From positions 1 to 49,534 of the forward strand of contig NZ_LROM01000138.1 of assembly GCF_001758785.1 (NCBI RefSeq): a stretch of DNA of 49,534 nucleotides. Reading direction: 5' to 3'. A model generated the notes under the pieces. That model did no database searches. It saw nothing but the letters and a program-made list of their open reading frames with translations, and was not told the origin of the DNA. Shown piece after piece: positions 1 through 8,015 of this stretch. How positions within the stretch are numbered: position 1 is the first letter of the stretch; the number at the start of each line of letters is the position of its first letter. A program made the translations under genes and the position numbers. The DNA is from Duganella phyllosphaerae. GTDB taxonomy: Bacteria; Pseudomonadota; Gammaproteobacteria; Burkholderiales; Burkholderiaceae_D.

Positions 1-429
1 GCCCTGCCCCACCCCGTCGTCGCCGTCATGCTGGGCGTCGCCATCTGCGCGGTGCCGGTGATCCTGCCGCATTTCGACCTCGCCAACTTGGCCGCCAACC
101 TGTTCGCCTACTGCTTCGCTTGCGTGCTGGTGTACCCGTTCGCCGCGCTGCTGCGCCATAGCCTCACCAATGTCGTGCTGCTGTGGGCCGTCGCCGCCCT
201 GCTGATGCTGGCAGCCTGCTTCTATCACACCAACATCATGGCCGAAACCGCCGACGCCCTGTGGCCGCAACGGCGCGACGCCACCGTCGCCAAGTTCCTG
301 TTCAACCTGCCGCAAGTGACCCTGGGCGTGCTGGGCTGGTGGATACTGGTAATCCGCCCCGACCGCCGCGCACCTGTCTTGCACGACGAGGACGATGCCT
401 TGTTCGAGTCGGAAGATACGCAACCCTGA
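1..429 (+). CDS. Hypothetical membrane protein (5' end cut by window)
   Basis: The reading frame is open from the first base, so the true start probably lies upstream; an internal ATG at 28 is the first visible one. About 142 residues are seen. They form at least three hydrophobic segments (roughly residues 10-30, 35-55 and 60-80) and a fourth near residues 108-125, followed by an acidic, charged C-terminal tail rich in Asp and Glu. This suggests an integral inner-membrane protein with a cytoplasmic tail. I do not recognise a family. It converges on gltA across a shared terminator. Confidence 0.6.
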   Translation, partial: ALPHPVVAVMLGVAICAVPVILPHFDLANLAANLFAYCFACVLVYPFAALLRHSLTNVVLLWAVAALLMLAACFYHTNIMAETADALWPQRRDATVAKFLFNLPQVTLGVLGWWILVIRPDRRAPVLHDEDDALFESEDTQP

Positions 430-438
430 CTTGGGACG

Positions 439-467
439 AAAAAAAACGGGCCGCAGCCCGTTTTTTT
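439..467. terminator. Bidirectional rho-independent terminator between the membrane protein and gltA
   Basis: A GC-rich stem, ACGGGC and GCCCGT around a short CGCA loop, is flanked by an A-run on the left and a T-run on the right. It can therefore stop transcription from both convergent genes. Confidence 0.8.
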
Positions 468-486
468 GTATCCGGTTAAATCCGGA

Positions 487-1788
487 TTAACGCTGGTCCA
501 GCGGCTTGACGTCGCGGACGGTCGAGCCGACGAACAGCTGGCGTGGACGGCCGATTTTCTGTTCTGGATCGGCGATCATTTCGTTCCACTGGGCGATCCA
601 GCCAATGGTGCGGGCCATGGCGAAGATACCGGTGAACAGCGACACTGGAATGCCCAGCGCCGATTGCACGATGCCCGAGTAGAAATCGACGTTCGGGTAC
701 AGTTTGCGCGAGACGAAGTACTCGTCGTTCAGTGCAATCTTTTCCAGTTCCATCGCCAGCTTGAACAGCGGGTCGTCTTGCAGGCCCAGCTCTTCCAGCA
801 CTTCGTAGCAGGTCTCGCGCATCAGCTTGGCGCGCGGGTCGAAGTTCTTGTACACGCGGTGACCGAAGCCCATCAGCTTGACGCTCGAGTTCTTGTCCTT
901 GACCTGCTCGATGAAGGCCGGGATGTTATCGACCGAACCGATTTCTTTGAGCATAGTCAGTGCGGCTTCGTTGGCGCCGCCGTGGGCGGGGCCCCACAGG
1001 CAGGCGATACCGGCAGCGATACAGGCGAACGGGTTGGCGCCCGACGAACCGGCCAGGCGGACGGTGGAGGTCGAAGCGTTTTGCTCGTGGTCCGCGTGCA
1101 GGATCAGGATGCGGTCCAGGGCGCGCACCAGCACGTCGTTGACCTTGTACTCTTCGCACGGGTTACCGAACATCATGCGCATGAAGTTGGCGCTGTACGA
1201 CAGGTCGTTGCGCGGGTACATGAACGGCTGGCCCATCGAATACTTGTACGCCATGGCGACCAGGGTCGGCATCTTGGCGATCAGGCGGATGGCCGAAATT
1301 TCGCGCTGCTTGGCATCGTTGATGTCGAGCGAGTCGTGGTAGAACGACGCCAGCGCGCCGACGGTGCCAACCAGGACCGACATCGGGTGCGCATCGCGGC
1401 GGAAGCCACGGAAGAAGAATTGCATCTGCTCGTGCACCATCGTGTGCTTGGTGACGGTGTCAACGAACTCCTGCTTCTGAACGTTATTAGGCAGTTCGCC
1501 GTTCAGCAGCAGGTAGCACGATTCCATGAAGTCGGCATTGACGGCCAGTTGTTCGATCGGATAGCCGCGGTACTGCAGTTCGCCCTTGTCGCCGTCGATG
1601 TACGTGATCGACGAATTGCACGACGCGGTGGACATGAAGCCTGGATCGTAGGTGAACTTGCCGGTGCCGGCGTACAGCTTGCGAATGTCGATGACGTCGG
1701 GACCAACGGTGCCCTTGTAGATCGGGAATTCGACGGACGGGCTGCCATCGGAGAACGACAGGGTGGCTTTGTTATCAGAGGTGTTCAT
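487..1788 (-). CDS. gltA: Citrate synthase (type II, hexameric form)
   Basis: Condenses acetyl-CoA and oxaloacetate to citrate, the entry step of the TCA cycle. The 433-residue length and the N-terminal beta domain (residues 8-60) fit the large, allosteric Gram-negative type. The catalytic residues are visible: His269 in GPAHGG, His310 in MGFGHRVYKNFDPRA and Asp368 in NVDFYSG. The ATG at 1788 follows a good ribosome binding site (AAGGAAGAG). It is the last gene of the sdh operon, 70 bases after sdhE, and ends at a bidirectional terminator. Confidence 0.97.
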   Translation of the reverse strand: MNTSDNKATLSFSDGSPSVEFPIYKGTVGPDVIDIRKLYAGTGKFTYDPGFMSTASCNSSITYIDGDKGELQYRGYPIEQLAVNADFMESCYLLLNGELPNNVQKQEFVDTVTKHTMVHEQMQFFFRGFRRDAHPMSVLVGTVGALASFYHDSLDINDAKQREISAIRLIAKMPTLVAMAYKYSMGQPFMYPRNDLSYSANFMRMMFGNPCEEYKVNDVLVRALDRILILHADHEQNASTSTVRLAGSSGANPFACIAAGIACLWGPAHGGANEAALTMLKEIGSVDNIPAFIEQVKDKNSSVKLMGFGHRVYKNFDPRAKLMRETCYEVLEELGLQDDPLFKLAMELEKIALNDEYFVSRKLYPNVDFYSGIVQSALGIPVSLFTGIFAMARTIGWIAQWNEMIADPEQKIGRPRQLFVGSTVRDVKPLDQR

Positions 1789-1858
1789 GGACTCTTCCTT
1801 CTTTTAGGGAGATGGTGCGAAAAAAGTTCTGGTGCCTGGCGGCCTGCCGCTTATGGCG

Positions 1859-2140
1859 TCAGGCCTGGCGCAACCGCTGCAGCAGTGCATGCACGTGCGG
1901 CAGGTCGATTTCGCCGTCCGGCTCCTTGCGGGCCAGTACCAGATCCATCAGGTCATTGTCCGACAAGTCGAGGAGCCGCGTGAACGCGTCCACTTCGTCG
2001 TCGGTCAATTCGGTTTCATGCGCATCGAGAAAACGGGTGAGGATGATGTCGTTTTCCAGAAGACCCCGGCGCGAGCGCCAACGCAGGCGCGCTCTGTTGG
2101 CTGGGTCCGACTGATGTGCTGATTGTTTCGGTTCAGTCAT
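1859..2140 (-). CDS. sdhE: FAD assembly factor SdhE (succinate dehydrogenase flavinylation)
   Basis: A 93-residue all-helical protein of the SdhE/Sdh5 (YgfY) family, which helps attach FAD covalently to SdhA. The diagnostic RGxxE motif is present as RRGLLENDIIL near residues 24-34, followed by the conserved acidic stretch ELTDDEVDAFTRLLDLSDNDL. It lies between sdhB and gltA, as in many betaproteobacteria. The N-terminal 20 residues are longer and more polar than in enterobacterial SdhE, and the ribosome binding site before the ATG at 2140 is weak, so a slightly later start cannot be excluded. Confidence 0.93.
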   Translation of the reverse strand: MTEPKQSAHQSDPANRARLRWRSRRGLLENDIILTRFLDAHETELTDDEVDAFTRLLDLSDNDLMDLVLARKEPDGEIDLPHVHALLQRLRQA

Positions 2141-2231
2141 GGGTCACTACTTTACACTGCGCGCGCCGTTCATGCTGGAGCGCTACTTCTAAACGAAACG
2201 GGCGACGTTGCCGCCGCCCGCCACTGCGCCG

Positions 2232-2942
2232 TTAGATCGCGCGGCGTACCATCAATTCCTTGATTTTACCGATCGCCTTGTTCGGGTTCAGGCCTTTCGG
2301 ACAGACGTCCACGCAATTCATGATCGAGTGGCAGCGGAACAGGCGGTACGGGTCTTCCAGGTTGTCCAGGCGCTCGCCGGTGGCTTCGTCGCGCGAGTCG
2401 GCGATGAAGCGGTAGGCTTGCAGCAGGCCGGCCGGGCCGACGAACTTGTCCGGGTTCCACCAGAACGACGGGCACGAGGTCGAGCAGCACGCGCACAGGA
2501 TGCACTCGTACAGGCCATCGAGTTCTTCGCGTTCGGTCGGCGTTTGCAGGCGTTCTTTTTCAGGACGGATCGAGTCGTTGATCAGGTACGGCTTGACCGA
2601 ATCGTACTGCTTGAAGAACTGGGTCATGTCGACGATCAGGTCGCGAATCACCGGCAGACCTGGCAGCGGACGCAGCACGATAGGCTCGCTCAGCTCGTTC
2701 AGGTTGGTGGTGCAGGCCAGGCCGTTCTTGCCGTTGATGTTCATTGCGTCCGAACCGCACACGCCTTCGCGGCACGAGCGGCGCAGGGCCAGCGAATCGT
2801 CCACGTCGGACTTGATGCGTTGCAGGGCGTCGAGCAGCATCTTGTCGGTGTCTTTCAACTCGACGGTGATGTCCTGCATGTACGGCTTCGCATCCTGGTC
2901 GGGATCGTAGCGGTAGATTTTCAGTTTGATAGTGCGTGCCAT
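2232..2942 (-). CDS. sdhB: Succinate dehydrogenase iron-sulfur subunit
   Basis: Carries electrons from the SdhA flavin to the quinone site through three Fe-S clusters. The [2Fe-2S] ligands lie in CREGVCGSD (Cys57, Cys62 and the usual Asp65) with Cys77. The [4Fe-4S] and [3Fe-4S] ligands lie in CILCACCSTSC (Cys147, 150, 153 and 157) and in CHSIMNCVDVCPKG (Cys204, 210 and 214). At 236 residues it is full length. It follows sdhA by 9 bases in the sdhCDAB operon. Confidence 0.97.
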   Translation of the reverse strand: MARTIKLKIYRYDPDQDAKPYMQDITVELKDTDKMLLDALQRIKSDVDDSLALRRSCREGVCGSDAMNINGKNGLACTTNLNELSEPIVLRPLPGLPVIRDLIVDMTQFFKQYDSVKPYLINDSIRPEKERLQTPTEREELDGLYECILCACCSTSCPSFWWNPDKFVGPAGLLQAYRFIADSRDEATGERLDNLEDPYRLFRCHSIMNCVDVCPKGLNPNKAIGKIKELMVRRAI

Positions 2943-2951
2943 GTTCTAGCC

Positions 2952-4730
2952 TTAGAAAGTACGTGGTTTCGGTTTGAAGGTGTCGACCGTCAGTGGCTTG
3001 GTCACGACTGCCTTGTAGTCCAGGCGGTTGCCTTCCGAGAACCAGAGGGTGTGCTTCATCCAGTTGTCGTCGTCGCGGTGCGGGTAGTCGTCCTGGGCGT
3101 GGGCGCCGCGCGATTCCTTGCGGGCTGCTGCCGAGACGATGGTCGCCTTTGCGGTTTCGATCAGGTTGTCCAGCTCCAGCGCTTCGACGCGCGCGGTGTT
3201 GAACACTTTCGACTTGTCCTTGAACGATACGTGCTTGCGGCGCTCGTCGAGGACCATGATTTCCTTGACGCCCTGGTTCAGCATCTCGTCGGTACGGAAC
3301 ACGCCGCAGTACTTCTGCATCGTGGCGCGAATGTCGTTGGCGACGCCCTGCACTTTTTCGGTGCCGGTGGACGTTTCCAGCTTGTTCAGGCGGTCCATGG
3401 CGAAGTCGGAAGCGTCGGCCGGCAGCGGCTTGTTCTCTTTCTGCTTGAGGTTCGAGGCCACCACGTGGTTGCCGGCCGCGCGGCCGAACACCACCAGGTC
3501 GAGCAGCGAGTTGGTGCCCAGGCGGTTGGCGCCGTGCACCGAGACGCAGGCGCATTCGCCGATTGCGTACAAACCGTTGACAATCTTCTGGCTGCCGTCG
3601 GCGTTCGGGACCACCACTTGACCATGGATGTTGGTTGGAATACCGCCCATCTGGTAGTGAATGGTTGGTACGACCGGGATCGGTTCCTTGGTCGCATCGA
3701 CGTTGGCGAACTTGTGGCCGATTTCCAGGATCGACGGCAGGCGCTTCTCGATGGTGTCCTTGCCGATGTGGCGCAGGTCCAGCATCACGTGGTCCTTGTT
3801 CGGACCGCAGCCACGGCCTTCCTTGATTTCCTGGTCCATCGAACGCGACACGAAGTCGCGTGGCGCCAGGTCTTTCAGCGTTGGCGCGTAACGTTCCATG
3901 AAACGCTCGCCTTCGGAGTTGATCAGGATACCGCCCTCGCCGCGCACACCCTCGGTAATCAGGACGCCCGCGCCGGCCACGCCGGTCGGGTGGAACTGCC
4001 AGAATTCCATGTCTTGCAGCGGCAAGCCGGCGCGTGCGGCCATGCCCATGCCGTCGCCGGTGTTGATGAACGCATTGGTCGATGCAGCAAAGATGCGACC
4101 CGCGCCGCCGGTGGCGAACATGGTGGTCTTCGCTTCGAGGATCATGACGTCGCCGGTTTCCATTTCCAGGGCAACCACGCCTACCACGTCGCCTTCGGCA
4201 TCACGCACGAGGTCGAGCGCCATCCATTCGACGAAGAAGTGGGTACGGGCGCGGACGTTGCGCTGGTACAGCGTGTGCAGCAGGGCGTGACCGGTACGGT
4301 CGGCGGCGGCGCAAGCGCGCTGCACGGCTTTTTCGCCGAAGTTGGCGGTGTGGCCGCCGAACGGGCGCTGGTAAATCGTGCCGTCCGGGTTACGGTCGAA
4401 CGGCATGCCGAAGTGTTCGAGCTCGTACACGACCTTCGGTGCTTCGCGGCACATGAATTCGATCGCATCCTGGTCGCCCAGGTAGTCGCCACCTTTGACG
4501 GTGTCGAACATGTGCCAGAACCAGCTGTCTTCGGCCATGTTGCCGAGCGACGCGCCGATGCCGCCTTGCGCTGCGACGGTGTGCGAACGGGTAGGGAAAA
4601 CTTTCGACAGCACCGCCACGTTCAGACCGGCTTCAGCCAGTTGCAGGGATGCGCGCATGCCGGAACCGCCGGCGCCAACGATTACCGCGTCAAAGCGGCG
4701 GGTAGGGATTGCAGATTTGATTGCTGCCAC
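2952..4730 (-). CDS. sdhA: Succinate dehydrogenase flavoprotein subunit
   Basis: Oxidises succinate to fumarate using covalently bound FAD (complex II). From the GTG at 4730 it has 592 residues, the usual length. The FAD-binding GAGGSG lies at residues 19-24 and the flavin-linked histidine is His50 in RSHTVAAQGG. The active-site region GVRGEGGILINSEGERF is intact. I chose GTG because GGAG lies 9 bases upstream and the product then begins like its relatives (AAIKSAIPTRRFD). An upstream ATG at 4784 would overlap sdhD by about 50 bases and add 18 unrelated residues. Confidence 0.95.
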   Translation of the reverse strand: MAAIKSAIPTRRFDAVIVGAGGSGMRASLQLAEAGLNVAVLSKVFPTRSHTVAAQGGIGASLGNMAEDSWFWHMFDTVKGGDYLGDQDAIEFMCREAPKVVYELEHFGMPFDRNPDGTIYQRPFGGHTANFGEKAVQRACAAADRTGHALLHTLYQRNVRARTHFFVEWMALDLVRDAEGDVVGVVALEMETGDVMILEAKTTMFATGGAGRIFAASTNAFINTGDGMGMAARAGLPLQDMEFWQFHPTGVAGAGVLITEGVRGEGGILINSEGERFMERYAPTLKDLAPRDFVSRSMDQEIKEGRGCGPNKDHVMLDLRHIGKDTIEKRLPSILEIGHKFANVDATKEPIPVVPTIHYQMGGIPTNIHGQVVVPNADGSQKIVNGLYAIGECACVSVHGANRLGTNSLLDLVVFGRAAGNHVVASNLKQKENKPLPADASDFAMDRLNKLETSTGTEKVQGVANDIRATMQKYCGVFRTDEMLNQGVKEIMVLDERRKHVSFKDKSKVFNTARVEALELDNLIETAKATIVSAAARKESRGAHAQDDYPHRDDDNWMKHTLWFSEGNRLDYKAVVTKPLTVDTFKPKPRTF

Positions 4731-4732
4731 GA

Positions 4733-5107
4733 TTACACACTCCAGATTATCTGTACCGACCAGGCGGCACATGCGATCAGCCACAGGATGGTGGCTGCTT
4801 GCAGGGTCAGGCGAAGGCCGACCGGTTTAACGTAGTCCATCCACACGTCGCGCATGCCTACCCAGGCGTGGTAGAACAGTGCGAACAGGGTGACAGCGGA
4901 AATCAGCTTGAACCACTGCTGCGAGAACATGCCCGCCCAGCCTTCGTACGTGAAGTTCTGGCCGGTGAGGAAGGTGATCAGCAAGGCCGCGGTGTAAGCG
5001 ACCATGACGACGGCGGTCACGCGTTGTGCCAGCCAGTCGCGCATGCCGTAGTGGGCGCCGACGACCAGGCGCTTCGGGCCGACGTTGTTGTTGACGTTAT
5101 TTGCCAT
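4733..5107 (-). CDS. sdhD: Succinate dehydrogenase membrane anchor subunit SdhD
   Basis: A small hydrophobic subunit that, with SdhC, anchors complex II and contributes to the quinone and heme b site. It has 124 residues from the ATG at 5107, with three membrane helices (about residues 30-48, 62-85 and 97-118). The conserved HAWVGMRDVWMDYV follows the second helix and corresponds to the region carrying the heme-ligand histidine and quinone-site Asp/Tyr. The start was chosen over an ATG five codons upstream because GGAG precedes it and it sits one base after the sdhC stop. Confidence 0.92.
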   Translation of the reverse strand: MANNVNNNVGPKRLVVGAHYGMRDWLAQRVTAVVMVAYTAALLITFLTGQNFTYEGWAGMFSQQWFKLISAVTLFALFYHAWVGMRDVWMDYVKPVGLRLTLQAATILWLIACAAWSVQIIWSV

Positions 5108-5108
5108 T

Positions 5109-5531
5109 TCAGAACACTCCAAACAGTTTCAGTGCCACCAGCACGGTCAGGGTCAGGCTCAGCGCCAGCACGGCAGCCGACGATTTACGGGCCGAATCCT
5201 TGTCCAGGCCGACGTGCAGGTCCATCACCAGGTGGCGGACGCCAGCGAACATGTGGTGCATGATGGCCCAGACCAGGGCGAGGATGAACAGCTTGACCAG
5301 CGGGTAGGTGACGAAACCCTGGTAGTGCGCGAAGGAGATCTCGGAGCGCAGGCTCTCTTGCAGCAAGTAGAGCACGAAGGGCAGCAAGGCGAAGATCAAC
5401 ACGCCGCTGATGCGGTGCAAAATCGACACGATGGCAGCGAGTGGCTGACGGTAATTCATGAGTTCGGTAACGTGGATATTACGGAACTCCGGCCGTTCTT
5501 TTTTGGGCGCGACCCGTACGGCTTCTGACAT
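5109..5531 (-). CDS. sdhC: Succinate dehydrogenase cytochrome b556 subunit
   Basis: First gene of the sdh operon. It has 140 residues with three membrane helices. The quinone-site motif SILHRISG (Ser and Arg) opens the first helix, and HHMFAGVRHLVMD carries the heme-ligand histidine in the second. The ATG at 5531 follows a near-perfect ribosome binding site (AGGAGG, 7-base spacing). Earlier in-frame starts (from 5606) would add an unrelated leader and were rejected. Confidence 0.94.
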   Translation of the reverse strand: MSEAVRVAPKKERPEFRNIHVTELMNYRQPLAAIVSILHRISGVLIFALLPFVLYLLQESLRSEISFAHYQGFVTYPLVKLFILALVWAIMHHMFAGVRHLVMDLHVGLDKDSARKSSAAVLALSLTLTVLVALKLFGVF

Positions 5532-5844
5532 AACAAGACCTCCTAAACTTTGACAAAAATTGGGTGAAATCGGATGAAACATCGATTTTCGCCTATTTAC
5601 CCTCATACAACCAATATCTATTGTTACATATAACTAAAATAGTGTTTTGCAACACACCCCAGCGGCCACTTTCCGTAGCTCAACGTATTATCAGCGCAAC
5701 AATGCTACGAGCGTGTGACAGCCCCGTATTGTGCGCCTCTTGCAGCTTTTGTGCACTGCAAGAGTCTCCTGCTCCACTCCATGAGTTCGGTTCAAAGACG
5801 GTTCACCGCCCGGGTCCCGGCGCGCTCCCGCAACCGGCTCCCTG
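5532..5844 (-). promoter_or_regulatory. Upstream region of the sdh operon
   Basis: This AT-rich stretch separates the 3' end of the GntR gene from sdhC and should hold the sdh promoter. A candidate is TTGCAA (5647-5652), a 16-base spacer and TATGTA (5625-5630), read on the minus strand; the -10 is imperfect. Further upstream, 5737-5764 is a 9-bp perfect inverted repeat, CTCTTGCAG and CTGCAAGAG around 10 bases. It has no T-run and could be an activator or repressor site. There is no copy of the palindrome found upstream of mdh. Confidence 0.4.
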
Positions 5845-6696
5845 TTAACTTAATTCGTTGTGGTAATGATGCTGTTCGGTCAGATACAAACCGCGGCGCA
5901 ACTCCACCGGCTTGTCGCCGTAGGTAAACGACACCCGTTCCGAGGCCAGCAGCGGCGTGCTGGCGGCGATCTTCAGCAGCGCAGCAGCGCCATCGTCGGC
6001 GCACACGGCGCGGATTTTTTCGGTCGCGCGGATCATGCGGGTGCCGAATTCGGACTCGAACAGGCCGTACATCGGCCCCTTGTACTCGACCAGCCGCTCG
6101 GCGGTCAGGCCCTTGAAGGTGGCGCCGGGCAGCCACAGTTCTTCGACGATGGTGGGTACGCCGTCGAACGACTGCACGCGCTTGATGAACACCACGGCGT
6201 CGCCGGCTTTGAGGTCGAGCAGGCGCGCCACATCGGCGGGCGCGCGCAGGCGCTTGACTTCGATGAATTTACTTTCAGGGTAATGAGGAACGCCTTCGTC
6301 GGGCATCAGTCGCAGGAAGCGGAAATGGGCGCGCGCTTCGTGGTGGGTGGAGACGAACGTGCCCTTGCCCTGCTTGCGCATCACCAGGTTTTCGGCGGCC
6401 AGCTCGTCGATGGCCTTGCGCACCGTGCCCTGGCTGACCTTGAAGCGGTTGGCCAGTTCGACCTCGCTGGGAATGAGCTCACCGGGTTTCCACTCGCCGC
6501 TTTGCAGGCTTTGCGTGATCAGCGCCTTGATTTGCTGATACAGTGGGGAGAACGTCGGCGCGATGGCGGCAACTGCGGTCGGCGCATTCACCGCACCTCC
6601 GGAACCGGGTCCCGTCACTACCGTGGACGAACCGGCAGCGCCACCGGCACCTGAGGCTGGGCTGTTGCTGTTCGAGTTGGGCGGGACGGTATTCAT
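5845..6696 (-). CDS. GntR-family transcriptional regulator (HutC/UTRA type)
   Basis: A winged-helix DNA-binding domain (about residues 48-115; PLYQQIKALI, GELIPSEVELANRFKVSQGTVRKAIDEL, RKQGKGTFV) is followed by a UTRA ligand-binding domain (about residues 135-280). The first 45 residues are a low-complexity tail rich in Asn, Ser, Gly, Pro and Ala, longer than normal for the family. The ATG at 6696 was chosen; a GTG at 6714 is possible, and neither has a strong ribosome binding site. It lies between the sdh operon and mdh and diverges from mdh, so it probably regulates TCA genes. The ligand cannot be read from the sequence. Confidence 0.88.
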   Translation of the reverse strand: MNTVPPNSNSNSPASGAGGAAGSSTVVTGPGSGGAVNAPTAVAAIAPTFSPLYQQIKALITQSLQSGEWKPGELIPSEVELANRFKVSQGTVRKAIDELAAENLVMRKQGKGTFVSTHHEARAHFRFLRLMPDEGVPHYPESKFIEVKRLRAPADVARLLDLKAGDAVVFIKRVQSFDGVPTIVEELWLPGATFKGLTAERLVEYKGPMYGLFESEFGTRMIRATEKIRAVCADDGAAALLKIAASTPLLASERVSFTYGDKPVELRRGLYLTEQHHYHNELS

Positions 6697-6754
6697 AGAC
6701 CGAGATTTCACCACAAATACCCCTTGGCGTCCAGCAAAACCCGCCCGAACTTCT

Positions 6755-6772
6755 ATGTCTTATATAAGACAT
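6755..6772. promoter_or_regulatory. Perfect 18-bp palindrome, probable GntR operator
   Basis: ATGTCTTATATAAGACAT is its own reverse complement. It lies between the divergent gntR and mdh genes, 9 bases upstream of the -35 box of the mdh promoter. Its size and symmetry suit a GntR dimer. Binding here could affect mdh and autoregulate gntR. Confidence 0.7.
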
Positions 6773-6781
6773 AAGATACAA

Positions 6782-6810
6782 TTGACAGATACCGGGCACA
6801 GGCCTACACT
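6782..6810 (+). promoter_or_regulatory. Sigma70 promoter of mdh
   Basis: A perfect -35 TTGACA (6782-6787), a 17-base spacer and -10 TACACT (6805-6810) point toward mdh. This predicts a leader of about 85 bases. Confidence 0.7.
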
Positions 6811-6903
6811 CCCCGGCCATGCGCTGCGTAGCGAGTGCTCAAAATTGCAGTATGATGTTGGACTGTATTCGACTCTGTTCTATACCTACCTTGGAGATTC
6901 ATC

Positions 6904-7893
6904 ATGGCAAAAACCCCAATGCGTGTTGCTGTTACCGGTGCAGCCGGTCAAATCGGCTACGCCCTGCTGTTCCGCATCGCTAACGGCGACATGCTCGGCA
7001 AAGACCAGCCAGTCATTCTGCAACTGCTGGAAATCGCCGACGAAAAGGCCCAGAAAGCGCTCAAGGGCGTCATGATGGAAATCGACGACTGCGCGTTCCC
7101 GCTGCTGACCGAGATGACCGCCCACTCCGATCCACTGACCGCCTTCAAGGATGTCGACGTCGCCGTGCTGGTTGGCGCCCGTCCACGCGGTCCTGGCATG
7201 GAACGTAAAGACCTGCTGGAAGCCAATGCCCAGATCTTCACCGTGCAAGGCAAGGCGCTCGACGCGGTCGCTTCGCGCAACGTCAAAGTTCTGGTCGTGG
7301 GCAATCCAGCCAACACCAACGCCTACATCGCCATGAAATCGGCGCCATCGCTGCCAGCGAAAAACTTCACCGCCATGCTGCGCCTGGACCACAACCGCGC
7401 GCTGTCGCAAGTGGCTGCCAAGACCGGCACCGCCGTCAAGGACATCGAAAAGCTGTGCGTATGGGGCAACCACTCGCCAACCATGTACGCCGACTACCGC
7501 TTCGCCACCACCGGCGGCAAGGCAGTTAAGGACCTGATCAACGACCAGGAATGGAACGCCAACACCTTCCTGCCAACCGTTGGCAAGCGCGGCGCGGCCA
7601 TCATCGAAGCACGCGGCCTGTCGTCGGCTGCATCGGCTGCCAATGCCGCCATCGACCATATCCACGACTGGGTACTGGGCACCGCTGGCAAGTGGACCAC
7701 CATGGGCGTGCCATCGGATGGTTCGTACGGCATCCCTGAAGGCACAGTATTCGGCTTCCCGGTCACCACCGAAAACGGCGAATACAAAATCGTTCAAGGC
7801 CTGGAAATCGACGCGTTCTCGCAAGAGCGCATCAACCTGACCCTGAAAGAACTGACCGAAGAGCGCGAAGGCGTCAAGCACCTGCTGCCATAA
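6904..7893 (+). CDS. mdh: Malate dehydrogenase (NAD-dependent)
   Basis: Interconverts malate and oxaloacetate in the TCA cycle. At 329 residues it belongs to the long MDH type 2 group found in betaproteobacteria. The NAD-binding GAAGQIG is at residues 12-18. The substrate-binding arginines lie in GARPRGPGMERKDLL, the VVGNPANTNA loop is intact and the catalytic histidine is in WGNHSPTMY. GGAG lies about 10 bases before the ATG. It is driven by the promoter at 6782-6810 and ends at the terminator at 7952. Confidence 0.97.
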   Translation: MAKTPMRVAVTGAAGQIGYALLFRIANGDMLGKDQPVILQLLEIADEKAQKALKGVMMEIDDCAFPLLTEMTAHSDPLTAFKDVDVAVLVGARPRGPGMERKDLLEANAQIFTVQGKALDAVASRNVKVLVVGNPANTNAYIAMKSAPSLPAKNFTAMLRLDHNRALSQVAAKTGTAVKDIEKLCVWGNHSPTMYADYRFATTGGKAVKDLINDQEWNANTFLPTVGKRGAAIIEARGLSSAASAANAAIDHIHDWVLGTAGKWTTMGVPSDGSYGIPEGTVFGFPVTTENGEYKIVQGLEIDAFSQERINLTLKELTEEREGVKHLLP

Positions 7894-7951
7894 CAGTCAC
7901 TTCTTCATGAATGCTCGTGGAACCGGTTAATCTACCGATCCGCAGCACCCG

Positions 7952-7984
7952 CCGCGCTGCCAGAAGCAGCGCGGTTTCCGTTTC
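7952..7984 (+). terminator. Terminator-like hairpin after mdh
   Basis: A 9-bp perfect stem (CCGCGCTGC and GCAGCGCGG) with a CAGAA loop is followed by a broken T-run (TTTCCGTTTCC). It may only attenuate readthrough into the next gene, which has no clear promoter of its own. Confidence 0.6.
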
Positions 7985-8015
7985 CGCCCCTACTTCTCTC
8001 CCCACCACTTCCTGC

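Noticed and set aside
2208..4835. Long plus-strand open frame opposite sdhB and sdhA
   Set aside because: It is antisense to two certain genes and has shadow composition only.
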